From contig CAITOF010000107.1 of NCBI GenBank assembly GCA_903893945.1, positions 1-64,000 of the forward strand: a stretch of DNA of 64,000 bases, written 5' to 3'. Source of the stretch: an uncultured Oxalobacteraceae bacterium (GTDB lineage Bacteria; Pseudomonadota; Gammaproteobacteria; Burkholderiales; Burkholderiaceae_D). The notes under the pieces are model-generated. The model was not told the DNA's origin, ran no database searches, and was given only the letters and a program-made list of their open reading frames with translations. Shown here in pieces: positions 18,857 through 29,320 of the stretch (positions are counted from its first letter, which is position 1; each line of letters begins with the position of its first letter). A program made the translations under genes and the position numbers.

Positions 18857-20617
18857 TCAGAATTCTTCCCAATCGTCCGCCCCGGATTTTTCCGGTGCAG
18901 ATGGTTGGCCGGCTCTCGCGCCAGATATCGACGATTTAACGGGAGCACTGATTCTGCCGGCCATGGGTGTCTTGCTGCGAACAGGTACCGGTTTCGGTGC
19001 GATCTGGACAGCTTTACGCCCTGACCCAGCCGCACTGTGTTTATCAGACAGCTTAAACGCGGCGACCGGCTTCAGGCTAAAGACGGACACAGTGCCAACC
19101 AGTTCAAATGCCTGTCCTTTCAGAACAGCAGCACTCGCCGACATCTGTTCAACCAGCGCAGCGTTTTCCTGCGTAGTCCTGTCCATTTCGGAAACCGCCT
19201 GACTGACTTGACTGACACCCTGACTTTGCTCATTACTCGAGGTACTGATATTCTCCATCAGGTCGGTTACCTGTTTGATGGAGTCGACGACCTGCATCAT
19301 CGTATCGCCTGCTCTGGAAACCAGCAAGGTACCGCGCTCAACCTGGTCAACGCTGGCATTGATCAACGAATTGATTTCTTTCGCTGCAGCGGCAGAGCGG
19401 CCTGCAAGGTTGCGCACTTCGCTTGCCACAACCGCAAACCCACGCCCCTGCTCGCCGGCTCTGGCCGCCTCCACGGCAGCATTCAGCGCCAGTATATTCG
19501 TCTGGAAAGCAATGCCGTCGATAACGCTGATAATGTCGGCGATTTTTTTGGAAGATTCATTGATGCCTTGCATGGTAATCACCACTTCGGACACAGCTTC
19601 ACCACCATCAACCGCCACTTTTGACGCTTTGACGGCCAATTCATTGGCTTCATGGACAGTAGCAGAATTCTGCTTGACGGTTGAACTGAGCTGTTCCATC
19701 GCGGCCGATGTTTCCTCGAGTGAGCTTGCCTGACTTTCTGTCCGTCTGGACAAATCGATATTTGCCTGGGCCAGTTCAGAACTGGTATCCGCGACCCTGT
19801 CGGAACCGGTACGCACTGTGTGGACAATGTCGGCAAGGTTCGCCTGCATGCTCTTCATCGCAATCAGCAGATGTGATATTTCATCATTCCCCTTCGGATT
19901 AATGGCCAACGCCAGATTACCCTTTTCCATCTGTTCAAGCAGTGAGACCGCTTTCTTCAGACCACTTGACAGTGATCTGGAAATGACCAGAGAAATCCAG
20001 ACGGTAATTGCTATCAGACCCAGTAATACCATCAGGATACGGTACACGGTCCCGACAAATTCGTCATGCAGATCATCCAGGTAAAGACCTGAACCCACCA
20101 CCCAGCCCCAGGGTTCAAATCCTTTCACATACGAGATCTTCTCAACCGGTTCGGATTTGCCCGGCTTGGGCCACAGGTACGAGACAAACCCGGCCTTTTC
20201 TTTTTTGACTTCATCAGCAAACATTACAAACACCGGCTTGCCGTCAGGATCCTTGATGTCAACCGCGCTTTTGCCATTCAGTTCCGGCCTGATCGGATGC
20301 ATGATGACATTGGCATTCAGATCATTGATCCAGAAATAGTCGTCATGTCCATAGCGCAAAACTGCCATGTCCGACTTGGCCCGCTCCTGTGCCTGCTCGC
20401 GCGTCAGCTTGCCGGAGGTTTCCATCTGATAGGCGGCCTCGACGATACCCGATGCAAGTCCCACCGAATTCTGTACCAGATTTTCACGATCAAGGCGTTT
20501 TTCCTGATAGGTATCCCAGGCCAGATAAGATGAAGAAATTATTAAAAATATAATGCTTACGGCCGTCAGAAAGACCAACCTGTAAATGATGGGGAAACGG
20601 TTAAACAGACGATTCAT
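18857..20617 (-). CDS. Methyl-accepting chemotaxis protein with a Cache sensor
   Basis: 586-residue inner-membrane receptor. The first membrane helix is at about 11-33. A periplasmic single-Cache (sCache_2-type) domain at about 35-185 includes the typical RYGHDDYFWINDLNANVIMHP and EKISYVKGFEPWGWVVGSGLY. The second helix is at about 190-212, then HAMP, then the signalling hairpin with the conserved tip [28 protein letters not shown]. The last residues DDWEEF resemble the WxxF pentapeptide that tethers CheR or CheB in other receptors. Cache receptors of this type often sense small carboxylates. Convergent with the binding-protein gene (22-bp gap). Confidence 0.92.
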   Translation of the reverse strand: MNRLFNRFPIIYRLVFLTAVSIIFLIISSSYLAWDTYQEKRLDRENLVQNSVGLASGIVEAAYQMETSGKLTREQAQERAKSDMAVLRYGHDDYFWINDLNANVIMHPIRPELNGKSAVDIKDPDGKPVFVMFADEVKKEKAGFVSYLWPKPGKSEPVEKISYVKGFEPWGWVVGSGLYLDDLHDEFVGTVYRILMVLLGLIAITVWISLVISRSLSSGLKKAVSLLEQMEKGNLALAINPKGNDEISHLLIAMKSMQANLADIVHTVRTGSDRVADTSSELAQANIDLSRRTESQASSLEETSAAMEQLSSTVKQNSATVHEANELAVKASKVAVDGGEAVSEVVITMQGINESSKKIADIISVIDGIAFQTNILALNAAVEAARAGEQGRGFAVVASEVRNLAGRSAAAAKEINSLINASVDQVERGTLLVSRAGDTMMQVVDSIKQVTDLMENISTSSNEQSQGVSQVSQAVSEMDRTTQENAALVEQMSASAAVLKGQAFELVGTVSVFSLKPVAAFKLSDKHSAAGSGRKAVQIAPKPVPVRSKTPMAGRISAPVKSSISGARAGQPSAPEKSGADDWEEF

Positions 20618-21187
20618 TGATTGAGCCTTTTAATTATCGCTTTATATTCTAAATAAGCCGATTGCTCTGTATAAAACGACGTGGCTTCCATCCATTTTTA
20701 TATCAAACCAGCTACTTATTTACTGAGACGAATTTTAGACGCATATCCGCCAAAGTCAATCGCCTGCGCCAACTTCACGGCCGCTGTGCAAGCCCGAACC
20801 GGTGTGACCGGTGGACAACGACCAGCCGCCATGACAGGCATTGATCGGGCTGGATCATTGAGCACCCGGGCACCGTGCCATTCACGTCGCGCCAGGAATA
20901 AACTGAACCTTCTCGCTGTGCCCGTATGGCTCAATAAAGTTGAGCGATCATTCAGACAGCGTCAACGGATACCCTGCAGTACGATCCGTTTGAATTAAAA
21001 GTTGCAAATTAACATCTTTTAAGCGACTATACCTTTATGGCGCTTCCGCAGGTGACGGATTTAAGCATAACCCGATACCCATGCCCGCTTCAGGGATCGC
21101 GAGTTGCCTGAAATTCAGACAATTTGGGCGGTCTAACTCAGCGCCTGGACATCATCGTTCGAGCATAAATTTAAAAGGAAAACCACC
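20618..21187. other. Intergenic region without a convincing gene
   Basis: 570 bp between the chemoreceptor promoter side and the next plus-strand gene. Open frames of 60-105 codons exist on both strands, but they have no recognisable content or ribosome site and overlap one another. The first 50 bp probably hold the receptor promoter, the last 60 bp that of the following gene. The middle (about 20750-20960) is GC-richer and might be decayed coding sequence, but I cannot identify it. Confidence 0.5.
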
Positions 21188-21784
21188 ATGTCACCTATTC
21201 CAAATGCACAACTCACCACTGCAATGGAAATCACCTATTCCGACGCGATCAGTATTGCGATGAACCATCCTCCTCTGGAGCCCGGTGCGTATGGCGTTCA
21301 ATATTTTGACGGTTCGACAGGTTCCGAAATCTGGAATGGTGAAAATTGGGTTGACAGCACCCATGTGGCGCGCTACAGCGGTCGTCCCTTTCTGCTCACC
21401 CGGGAAGAAAAAAAGCAGCAGGTGGATCGTATTCTTGCAGCGCTGGATTCCCGTAACCCCTCCGGTCAAAACAGGATGGCGTCAGAAAGTGCGTTAGCCT
21501 TAGCGCGTCACTATGCATTAAAAGTGGAGAAAAATCGCACTGGCAGCAAGGTTGGGCTGCATATACAGGCTATGCTCGGATTCTATCTGCTGGCGAAAAA
21601 TTTCGGCATGAATTTTGCGATGGACAACAGCGCAACGAGGGCTTCAATCACCGACAAAAAATTATTGGCATGGGCTTCACAGGATATCGCCGCACAGGAT
21701 CGTGATCGGATCGAAGAAATAACCGGCAATGCGTTGCAACACCGTGCCGAATTGCAAGCCTGGTTAAAGGACCTCGTCGCCTGA
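21188..21784 (+). CDS. Unrecognised soluble protein
   Basis: 198 residues, no signal peptide or membrane helix. A strong ribosome site (AAAAGGAAAA) precedes the ATG, which supports expression. The N-terminal third (about 15-60) contains YFDGSTGSEIWNGENWVDS, aromatic- and glycine-rich as in small beta-sheet modules. The rest (about 62-198) is charged and helical, with REEKKQQVDRILAALDSRN and a C-terminal helix ending RAELQAWLKDLVA. I do not recognise the family. It stands alone between a gene-free stretch and a decayed antitoxin gene. Confidence 0.7.
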   Translation: MSPIPNAQLTTAMEITYSDAISIAMNHPPLEPGAYGVQYFDGSTGSEIWNGENWVDSTHVARYSGRPFLLTREEKKQQVDRILAALDSRNPSGQNRMASESALALARHYALKVEKNRTGSKVGLHIQAMLGFYLLAKNFGMNFAMDNSATRASITDKKLLAWASQDIAAQDRDRIEEITGNALQHRAELQAWLKDLVA

Positions 21785-21799
21785 AGTCAGACTACGCTG

Positions 21800-22000
21800 G
21801 ATGGGGCTCCAGATAACGGCCATTCAATTTATGAATCATGGCTCGCGACCTGCGGGAAAAACCGTGGCGGTACGCCATACCCGGAGAAGTTCCCGCTGCT
21901 CCGGAAACGACACGCTAAAGCGTGACCCGTCCAACGCCAAGACGGGTGGCAGCCTCGGTAATGGTCACGTCGCCCGGATACTCCCTGGTTATCTCACATT
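21800..22000 (-). pseudogene. Decayed HigA-type antitoxin (HTH) remnant
   Basis: The minus strand encodes VTITEAATRLGVGRVTL, a stop (TAG, 21915-21917), then RVVSGAAGTSPGMAYR. Read through, this is the helix-turn-helix core of HigA/VapI-type antitoxins (family pattern: VTxxAxxLGVSRxTLSxLLNGxxxISPEMAxR). The part before it keeps a YPG like the family's HPGE motif, but with residues missing between. Downstream sequence no longer matches clearly in one frame. No HigB toxin is seen beside it. Boundaries are approximate. Confidence 0.6.
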
Positions 22001-22037
22001 CATAGTCGTTTGAAATTCAACTATCCGGTAACGTCGA

Positions 22038-22454
22038 TCATGTTATTTTTTGATTGCGATACAGGAATGCGACCACCAAACCGAGTAGTAGCTGCAACAC
22101 TCCATCAAATATGATTTGTTTGCCAATTATCACCAATGGAAAAGGTTGTACCACGTAATTAATCAAGTAATTCGGCACAATCATCAACAATGCTATCGCG
22201 CCACCATAACGAATTCCTTGACCGAGCCACGATTTATTTACCGCCCCATTTGAATAGATCCATACAAATGCACCGCTCATCAATATGTGAGCAAAAATCA
22301 TCAGTGGGAAGTATTTTTGGGACTCTTCATTAGTTCGGAATAAGTTAGGCACTTGCATATAATCCGCTTTGATAAAAATAGCATGAACCATGAAACTGCC
22401 GATCATCCAAACAACAAAAACGATCACCCACGATGTGAAATATTTTTTATTCAT
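22038..22454 (-). CDS. Small four-helix membrane protein, unknown function
   Basis: 138 residues with about four hydrophobic helices (7-28, 48-68, 82-104, 108-132) and little else. A GAGGGG ribosome site precedes the ATG, so it is probably real. It is more AT-rich than the surrounding genes. I do not recognise the family with confidence; it resembles small DUF-type integral membrane proteins. Its neighbours are the antitoxin remnant and tRNA-Arg, which suggests an acquired segment. Confidence 0.65.
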   Translation of the reverse strand: MNKKYFTSWVIVFVVWMIGSFMVHAIFIKADYMQVPNLFRTNEESQKYFPLMIFAHILMSGAFVWIYSNGAVNKSWLGQGIRYGGAIALLMIVPNYLINYVVQPFPLVIIGKQIIFDGVLQLLLGLVVAFLYRNQKIT

Positions 22455-22662
22455 GTTGATCCCCTCTAAAGAAGTTAATCGGTTATTGAATGTTTAACTA
22501 GAATTTTGACAAAACGAGGCATGGGATTTTAACCAAATATCCAATTTCCTGTCGCTTGATAAACAGTGCATAGACATGATCCTGGATGAGCTAACCAGTT
22601 TAAGGAAACGTGATATCCTACGAGAAATTCGAGACGACTTGAGATAATATGAACGGGTACCT

Positions 22663-22737
22663 TGGTGTGACCAACAGGAATCGAACCTGTATCTAATTCT
22701 TAGGAGGAACTTGATCTATCCGTTGATCTATGGTCAC
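22663..22737 (-). tRNA. tRNA-Arg (anticodon CCU)
   Basis: The minus strand folds as a full cloverleaf. The acceptor is GTGACCA/TGGTCAC and the D arm GATC/GATC with GG in its loop. The anticodon arm AGTTC/GAATT encloses the loop CTCCTAA (anticodon CCU). The T arm ACAGG/CCTGT has loop TTCGATT. Discriminator A and an encoded CCA follow. It reads AGG codons. Confidence 0.95.
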
Positions 22738-22788
22738 ACACGCAGGTGCTATTTTACATGCTTGCCATCAGATCGGAAAGCTGCATGG

Positions 22789-22824
22789 GCATAAAAAAAC
22801 CAGCTGGCGCTGGTTTTTTTATGC
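22789..22824. terminator. Bidirectional hairpin terminator downstream of hppA
   Basis: A near-continuous palindrome: CCAGC-TGGC-GCTGG with A7 before and T7 after, flanked by GCAT/ATGC. It lies 19 bp past the hppA stop codon and works on either strand by symmetry. It separates hppA from the tRNA gene. Confidence 0.85.
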
Positions 22825-22842
22825 TTGTCACTTACCCGGTCA

Positions 22843-25038
22843 TCACTTGGCGGGTTCAGAGGGTGCCGCAGACGGTGCAGGTGCACTGCCATTAGCAGCC
22901 GAATTTTGCGTGTCAGCTTGCGGAGCGACTATTTCAGGTGCCGTGTTCGAGTCAACCGCTTTAGTGACCGCTGCCGGGACAAACTCAACATGGGCAGGTT
23001 CGACTTTATCCATGGGTAGCAGTGGCACCAGCAGTAACGCGACAATATTTATGATCTTGATCAGCGGGTTAATCGCAGGACCGGCGGTATCCTTGTAAGG
23101 ATCGCCGACGGTGTCACCCGTTACGGCTGCTTTATGGGCTTCAGACCCTTTACCGCCGAAATGACCGTCTTCAATGTATTTTTTCGCGTTGTCCCAGGCA
23201 CCACCACCGGTCGTCATCGAAATAGCGACAAACAATCCGGTGACAATGGTTCCCATCAGCAGACCACCTAACGCTGCCGGGCCAAGCAGCAGTCCCACCA
23301 GCACAGGCACCACGACCGGCAGCAGCGATGGAATTATCATTTCCTTGATGGCGGAACTGGTCAGCATGTCGACTGCCTTGTCATATTCCGGTTTACCGGT
23401 GCCATCCATAATGCCTTTGATTTCCTTGAACTGGCGCCGCACTTCGACCACGACCGCACCCGCTGCACGACCCACCGCTTCCATGGCAAGAGCGCCGAAC
23501 AGGTAAGGAATCAGGCCGCCGATAAACAATCCAACGATCACATTCGGATTCGATAAATCAAACGTTACACTCTTGCCGACCGATTCCAGGGCATGGGTGT
23601 AATCGGCAAATAACACTAACGATGCCAGACCTGCCGAACCGATCGCATAGCCTTTGGTCACGGCTTTGGTCGTGTTACCCACTGCATCTAACGGGTCGGT
23701 TACTGCACGCACCGATTCGGGCATTTCTGACATTTCTGCGATACCACCGGCATTGTCAGTTATCGGGCCGTATGCATCTAACGCCACAACAATGCCTGCC
23801 ATGGATAACATCGAGGTGGCGGCAATCGCAATGCCGTACAAACCGGCCAGATGATACGAGACCAGAATGGCCACGCATACTGCCAGGACAGGGTATGCCG
23901 TGGATTTCATCGACACACCCAGACCGGCAATAATATTGGTACCATGACCCGTGGTCGACGCTTCGGCGATATGGCGTACCGGATGAAAATCGGTTCCGGT
24001 GTAGTATTCAGTGATATACACCATTAAACCGGTCAACACGATGCCCACCACGGTCGACAGCAGCAGCGGAACAAATTGAGCTTCGGGCACCACCAGTTTG
24101 GTGACCACGGCGAACCCGATCAGGGATAAACCCGCTGCCCACCATAAACCGGTATATAACGCGGACATGATTTTCTTGCCTGGCTGGGCTTTGACCATCG
24201 AGCAACCGACGATCGATGCAATTATCGATACCGCGCCTAACAGCAACGGATACAACGCCGCTTCAGCACCCATATTGGGCATCAGAAGCGATCCCAATAA
24301 CATGGTGGCGATTAACGTCACGACATAGGTTTCAAACAGGTCGGCTGCCATCCCTGCGCAGTCACCCACATTATCGCCCACGTTGTCGGCAATAACAGCC
24401 GGATTGCGTGGATCATCTTCAGGAATGCCGGCTTCGACTTTACCGACCAGATCCGCACCGACGTCAGCGCCTTTGGTAAAAATACCGCCGCCCAGCCGCG
24501 CAAAAATGGAAATCAGTGAGGCACCGAATGCCAGACCGATCATGGGTTTCAGCATGTCATGCTGTGACACAGTGGCGCCGGTGTGATTCACCAGTACCCA
24601 ATAAAACAGGCTGACACCCAAGAGTCCCAGTCCGACCACCAGCATACCTGTAATGGCACCGCCCTTGAAAGCGACATCCAGCGCAGGATTTACGCCTTTT
24701 GTGGCCGCCTGTGCAGTCCGCACGTTGGCTCGCACTGAGACATTCATGCCGATAAATCCGCAAGCGCCTGATAACACAGCTCCGATTAAGAATCCCATGG
24801 CGGTTGGCATACCAAGACCTGGCAATGCAAATATGACGACAAACAGGATAACGCCAACCAGCGCAATAGTCCGGTATTGACGTGCCAGATAGGCGGCAGC
24901 ACCTGTCTGGATTGCCGCCGCTATGTCCTGCATGCGCGCATTCCCTGCATCCTGCTTTAATATCCAGGCGCGGGAAATCAATCCGTACAGCACGGCCAGC
25001 ACTCCACAACCAACCACAAACCACAAGCTTGTTACCAT
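22843..25038 (-). CDS. hppA: Membrane-bound H+-translocating pyrophosphatase, K+-independent type
   Basis: Inner-membrane pump coupling pyrophosphate hydrolysis to proton export. The start is ATG 25038 ([12 protein letters not shown]), with AAGGAG 8 nt upstream; an in-frame extension to 25104 has no such support. The protein is 731 residues with about 16 helices. The substrate-binding [11 protein letters not shown] is at 192-202 and the acidic [20 protein letters not shown] follows. GNTTKA (454-459) has Lys at the position that is Ala in K+-dependent enzymes, marking the K+-independent class (established rule). The last 50 residues are an Ala/Pro-rich tail absent from most homologues. Confidence 0.95.
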   Translation of the reverse strand: MVTSLWFVVGCGVLAVLYGLISRAWILKQDAGNARMQDIAAAIQTGAAAYLARQYRTIALVGVILFVVIFALPGLGMPTAMGFLIGAVLSGACGFIGMNVSVRANVRTAQAATKGVNPALDVAFKGGAITGMLVVGLGLLGVSLFYWVLVNHTGATVSQHDMLKPMIGLAFGASLISIFARLGGGIFTKGADVGADLVGKVEAGIPEDDPRNPAVIADNVGDNVGDCAGMAADLFETYVVTLIATMLLGSLLMPNMGAEAALYPLLLGAVSIIASIVGCSMVKAQPGKKIMSALYTGLWWAAGLSLIGFAVVTKLVVPEAQFVPLLLSTVVGIVLTGLMVYITEYYTGTDFHPVRHIAEASTTGHGTNIIAGLGVSMKSTAYPVLAVCVAILVSYHLAGLYGIAIAATSMLSMAGIVVALDAYGPITDNAGGIAEMSEMPESVRAVTDPLDAVGNTTKAVTKGYAIGSAGLASLVLFADYTHALESVGKSVTFDLSNPNVIVGLFIGGLIPYLFGALAMEAVGRAAGAVVVEVRRQFKEIKGIMDGTGKPEYDKAVDMLTSSAIKEMIIPSLLPVVVPVLVGLLLGPAALGGLLMGTIVTGLFVAISMTTGGGAWDNAKKYIEDGHFGGKGSEAHKAAVTGDTVGDPYKDTAGPAINPLIKIINIVALLLVPLLPMDKVEPAHVEFVPAAVTKAVDSNTAPEIVAPQADTQNSAANGSAPAPSAAPSEPAK

Positions 25039-25221
25039 TGCAAATCTCCTTTTTATTATAAAAAAACGACGATTTCTCAACCAGCCAACACGTTTGGACG
25101 CCAAGTGGGTAATGTACTATTTACTCAATGGTTCGCCATCAAAAATAAAACAGAAAACAACAAAAAAACAGAACAAATGCAACATCTTTGCGCCAGGTTA
25201 AAACGCTACCTGAAAGTGCCA

Positions 25222-25248
25222 AAAAAAAAGCGGACATGACGTCCGCTG
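25222..25248 (-). terminator. Rho-independent terminator after adk
   Basis: On the minus strand, AGCGGAC-GTCAT-GTCCGCT is followed by nine Ts, beginning 3 bp after the adk stop codon. A strong, classical hairpin. Confidence 0.92.
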
Positions 25249-25251
25249 TGG

Positions 25252-26022
<771 letters not shown>

Positions 26023-26158
26023 TTACCATAAAAACCGATCAAAAAATGCGTTATTAAAACAAATACAATCAATAAATGATGAATCTGGCATTTTTGAGAC
26101 GGTAAGCAGGGCTTCGTTGCGCATCAGAAATTAACCTTTTTTTAATTCAAATGCAAGA

Positions 26159-26959
26159 TCAATCCGCACCGGCCTGCCGGTAAATTTGCTGCACACGCAG
26201 CAAATCGTCTGGCGTGTCGACGCCCGCCGATGGCACATCGGGCGTGACATGAACGGCGATGGAGTAGCCGTTCCAGAGCACCCGCAGTTGCTCCAGCACC
26301 TCGCTTTTTTCCAGTGGAGCCACTTCTAACGTGGCGTATTTCTGTAAAAATGCATTGGTGTACGCGTACAAACCTATATGCCGGAAAACACGATAATCAG
26401 GCGACAATACCGATGTGGAGACAGCAAAGCCATCCCTGTCCCATGGTATGGTCGCGCGTGAAAAATAAAGTGCCCGACCGGATTTATCCAGCACCACCTT
26501 GACGACATTCGGATTGAACGCTTCTTCGGCGCTGGTAATGGGATGCGCAGCCGTTGACATTTGGACACCATGCCGGATCTGTGCCGCTGTCGCTGTAATC
26601 AGTGCCGGCTCAATTAACGGCTCGTCACCCTGTACATTGACGATGACTATTTCCGCCGGCAGATTCAGCCGGGCGGCTACTTCGGCGATGCGATCTGTCC
26701 CGGACTGGTGGTCGGCACGGGTCAGATACGCCGTAATTCCGAACTGCTCGCACGCCTCCAGGATCAGGCGGTCGTCACAGGCCACAACGACCGTTTCCGC
26801 GCCGGACAGTCGGGCCCGCTCGGCCACCCGAACCACCATCGGTTTGCCCGCCAGATCGGCCAGCGGCTTGTTGGGTAAGCGGGTCGATGCCAGGCGCGCC
26901 GGAATGATGACGCAAAAATTATTCTGTCCATTGAATGTCGTGGTCCGTAACAGCGTCAT
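26159..26959 (-). CDS. kdsB: 3-deoxy-manno-octulosonate cytidylyltransferase
   Basis: Activates Kdo as CMP-Kdo for lipopolysaccharide inner-core synthesis. 266 residues, slightly longer at the N-terminus than the usual 250. The nucleotide-binding motif VIIPARLASTRLPNKPL is at about 17-33, followed by GKPMVVRVAERA, VVACDD and NVQGDEPLI. The ribosome site GGGAG precedes the ATG. It lies between the Trm112-like gene (16 bp away) and adk, forming an lpxK-trm112-kdsB envelope operon. Confidence 0.96.
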   Translation of the reverse strand: MTLLRTTTFNGQNNFCVIIPARLASTRLPNKPLADLAGKPMVVRVAERARLSGAETVVVACDDRLILEACEQFGITAYLTRADHQSGTDRIAEVAARLNLPAEIVIVNVQGDEPLIEPALITATAAQIRHGVQMSTAAHPITSAEEAFNPNVVKVVLDKSGRALYFSRATIPWDRDGFAVSTSVLSPDYRVFRHIGLYAYTNAFLQKYATLEVAPLEKSEVLEQLRVLWNGYSIAVHVTPDVPSAGVDTPDDLLRVQQIYRQAGAD

Positions 26960-26975
26960 TTGGTGCGCTCCCGGG

Positions 26976-27164
26976 TCAGGACTGCGGTGAACTAGGTGCG
27001 TCGTTCAAATCGCGAGCCTGATCAGCCCACATGATGGGTATATCGTCACGGATCGGGTACGCCAATCTGTCCCCGTTACATATCAATTCCTGTGCTGCCT
27101 TGTCGTATTTCAAGGGACCTTTGCACAGTGGACAAACCAGGATTTCTAACAGGCGTGGATTCAC
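26976..27164 (-). CDS. Trm112/YcaR-family small zinc-ribbon-like protein
   Basis: About 62 residues. The start is set at GTG 27164 ([18 protein letters not shown]), preceded by GGAG 8 nt away; a TTG at 27176 lies in that site and is unlikely. CPLCKGPL keeps the N-terminal CxxC, and [11 protein letters not shown] is the family's C-terminal signature. In bacteria this UPF0434 protein is usually encoded between lpxK and kdsB, as here. Its role is not firmly known; eukaryotic Trm112 activates methyltransferases. Confidence 0.9.
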   Translation of the reverse strand: MNPRLLEILVCPLCKGPLKYDKAAQELICNGDRLAYPIRDDIPIMWADQARDLNDAPSSPQS

Positions 27165-27177
27165 TTTTTTCTCCAAT

Positions 27178-28215
27178 TCAATTTTGCAATCTGGCGATCT
27201 TCAGGCGGTCGACAATTTTTTCCATGAACGCACCCTCAATATGCGCCGCAACCGACACCACCCAGATTCGGTGGTCATCTGCAATCTGCTTTATTTGACG
27301 ACATTTTACTGCATCCTTTTCCGTTATTAGAATTAAGTCTGCATCAAGATTCTGGAAAGGGTTGACGTCGTAGCGGTAATGGTCCGGCAATGGCAGCGCG
27401 GTAAATGGGACGCCCTGCCTGCGCAACATGCTGAAAAACCGTTCGGGATGCCCTATTCCGGCCGCCGCGACCAACTTCGCACCCGGCGCCAGGGACGACA
27501 ACGATTGGGTCTGGCCGGCACCGTTTAGCGGGTAAGCCGAGGTTCCCTCCAGTTGCATGCGAAACGTGTCTGACGGCAACGCTGGGCTGATCAGCTCAGC
27601 GTCATTCAGATTCACCACCGTTATATCGCGTTTTCTGTCTGCCGGTTCACGTAACGGCCCTGCCGGTAACAGCCAGCCATTCCCGACCCCGCGCGAATCA
27701 AACAGGACAATCTCGATGTTCCGCGCCAGTGCAAGATGCTGCAAACCGTCGTCCGCCACAATAACGTCAACGTCGGGAAACGCATCAAGCAGGGTCGTCC
27801 CGGCATCAAACCGGTTACGGCCCACGGCCACAGGACAACCGCTCTGCTGTGCAATCAGAACGGCTTCATCACCGGCGTCAACCGCCAGCGATGACAGCGT
27901 GACGACGGCCGGCGCATCCTGGGTGCGACCGTAACCACGTGAAATCACACCCGGATGATAACCCCTGCTTTTAAGTTGCTGTAACAACCAGAGTGTCAGT
28001 GGTGTCTTACCGGTGCCACCAATGAAAATATTTCCAACAATGATTACGGGCACAGGCAGTGCGTGTTGCTGCAACCAGCCTGTCTTGTACAGGAAACAGC
28101 GCAATGTCAGCAAAACACCGTAGAGCAGCGCAATCGGCCAAAGCAGACCAGCCAGCCAGCCGCGCTTCATCCATGCTTGCATCAACACAGAAGCCAATCG
28201 GTCATTCATCGTCAT
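27178..28215 (-). CDS. lpxK: Tetraacyldisaccharide 4'-kinase
   Basis: Phosphorylates the lipid A disaccharide precursor at the 4' position on the inner face of the inner membrane. 345 residues: N-terminal membrane helix (about 19-40), then the P-loop in [19 protein letters not shown] (about 60-78), [16 protein letters not shown], and [22 protein letters not shown]. Length is standard. ATG 28215 or the nearby ATG 28209 are both possible starts. The gene sits 30 bp after exbD. Confidence 0.95.
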   Translation of the reverse strand: MTMNDRLASVLMQAWMKRGWLAGLLWPIALLYGVLLTLRCFLYKTGWLQQHALPVPVIIVGNIFIGGTGKTPLTLWLLQQLKSRGYHPGVISRGYGRTQDAPAVVTLSSLAVDAGDEAVLIAQQSGCPVAVGRNRFDAGTTLLDAFPDVDVIVADDGLQHLALARNIEIVLFDSRGVGNGWLLPAGPLREPADRKRDITVVNLNDAELISPALPSDTFRMQLEGTSAYPLNGAGQTQSLSSLAPGAKLVAAAGIGHPERFFSMLRRQGVPFTALPLPDHYRYDVNPFQNLDADLILITEKDAVKCRQIKQIADDHRIWVVSVAAHIEGAFMEKIVDRLKIARLQN

Positions 28216-28245
28216 TTAAACAGGGTTGGGCGAACAATGACAGCG

Positions 28246-28689
28246 TCATTTCTGCGCATGATTTTGTGCGGCAAAGGTAATCTTGGACAACCCGGCGATC
28301 CTTGCTGCCTCCAGCACATCAATGACGGATTGATGACTGGCCAGGCCGTCCGCGTTGATGATCACGACAGGGTCAGCCTGATCTGCACCGCCGGAAAATT
28401 CACCCGCGGCCTGCTTAAGACTTTCGGCCAAATCATTCACATCGATTTTGGCAACCGGCTTCTGATTGATTTTGTAGTTGCCCCGACTATCCACACCGAT
28501 CTGGATCTCGTGCGGGCGTTGTTGGGCGACTGTGGCATCGGCGGTCGGTAAATTGATCTGCAATTCGGTGAAACGACTGTAAGTGGTTGTGACCATCAGG
28601 AAAATAAGAATCACCAGCAACACATCGATGAAAGGAATTAAATTAATCTCTGGCTCGGAGCGATTTTTATTACCTTTGCGAAAATCCAT
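28246..28689 (-). CDS. exbD: Biopolymer transport protein ExbD/TolR
   Basis: 147 residues: short basic cytoplasmic start, one membrane helix (LIPFIDVLLVILIFLMVTT, about 17-35) with the conserved proton-path Asp, then a periplasmic domain. It pairs with ExbB to power a TonB- or TolA-type energiser. It starts 8 bp after exbB. No tonB or tolA is in the window, so which outer-membrane process it serves is open. Confidence 0.93.
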   Translation of the reverse strand: MDFRKGNKNRSEPEINLIPFIDVLLVILIFLMVTTTYSRFTELQINLPTADATVAQQRPHEIQIGVDSRGNYKINQKPVAKIDVNDLAESLKQAAGEFSGGADQADPVVIINADGLASHQSVIDVLEAARIAGLSKITFAAQNHAQK

Positions 28690-28697
28690 AATCAGCC

Positions 28698-29303
28698 TTA
28701 TTTCCGGTTGCCATGTACGGTGTCAACAAACTTCACTGCCTGCTGCTCCATTTCCACAATGAATCCATCGACCAGTGCACTGAAATGACGGTAGAAAAAA
28801 ATGGTCGGCATCGCAATCAGAATACCGAATGCCGTATTGTAAAGTGCAACCGAAATACCGTGTGCCAGTTGTACCGGATTGGCACCTGTGGAATTCTGCG
28901 CACCAAAAATTTCAATCATTCCAACCACGGTGCCAAACAGACCCATGAGCGTCGCCAACGAGGCTATGGTACCCAACGTGGTCAAAAACCGGCCAAGGTC
29001 ATGCGCGGCGGCACGGCCGGCTTCCTCAATGGCCTCTTTCATCACGTCGCGAGGTGCGTCAACATTGCGCAGGCCGGCAGCCAATACCCGGCCGAGCGGA
29101 GAATTCTGCTCGAGCTTTTCGACAACGTCCCTGCTTACCTTACCGTTATGATAGACACGAATCACTTCATCCAGTAAGGTTTTGGGCAGAATGTTCCTGG
29201 CGCGCAGCGACAAAGAACGTTCAATGATTAACGCCAGAGCGATAACCGACGCGATTAATAAAAAATAGATGGGCCAACCGGCCGATTGTAAGATAGCGAA
29301 CAA
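28698..29303 (-). CDS. exbB: Biopolymer transport protein ExbB/TolQ
   Basis: 201 residues. The start is placed at TTG 29303, which gives MFAILQSAGWPIYFLLIAS and has AGGGAG 7 nt upstream; an ATG at 29348 adds 15 atypical residues and lacks support. Three membrane helices (about 10-30, 105-128, 150-172) and the family motifs LATLMGLFGTVVGMIEIF and HGISVALYNTAFGILIAMP. It forms the proton-driven motor with ExbD. A 20-bp palindrome lies just upstream of its ribosome site. Confidence 0.92.
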   Translation of the reverse strand: MFAILQSAGWPIYFLLIASVIALALIIERSLSLRARNILPKTLLDEVIRVYHNGKVSRDVVEKLEQNSPLGRVLAAGLRNVDAPRDVMKEAIEEAGRAAAHDLGRFLTTLGTIASLATLMGLFGTVVGMIEIFGAQNSTGANPVQLAHGISVALYNTAFGILIAMPTIFFYRHFSALVDGFIVEMEQQAVKFVDTVHGNRK

Positions 29304-29320
29304 TAGAAACTCCCTTTTGA

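Noticed and set aside
20681-20998. 105-codon plus-strand frame in the gene-poor patch
   Set aside because: No ribosome site, no recognisable motif, overlaps frames on both strands.
22540-22646. Plus-strand open stretch ending in ILDELTSLRKRDILREIRDDLR just before the tRNA gene
   Set aside because: Only a 22-24-residue peptide follows the first ATG and no ribosome site is seen. It may be a gene fragment, but the evidence is too thin.
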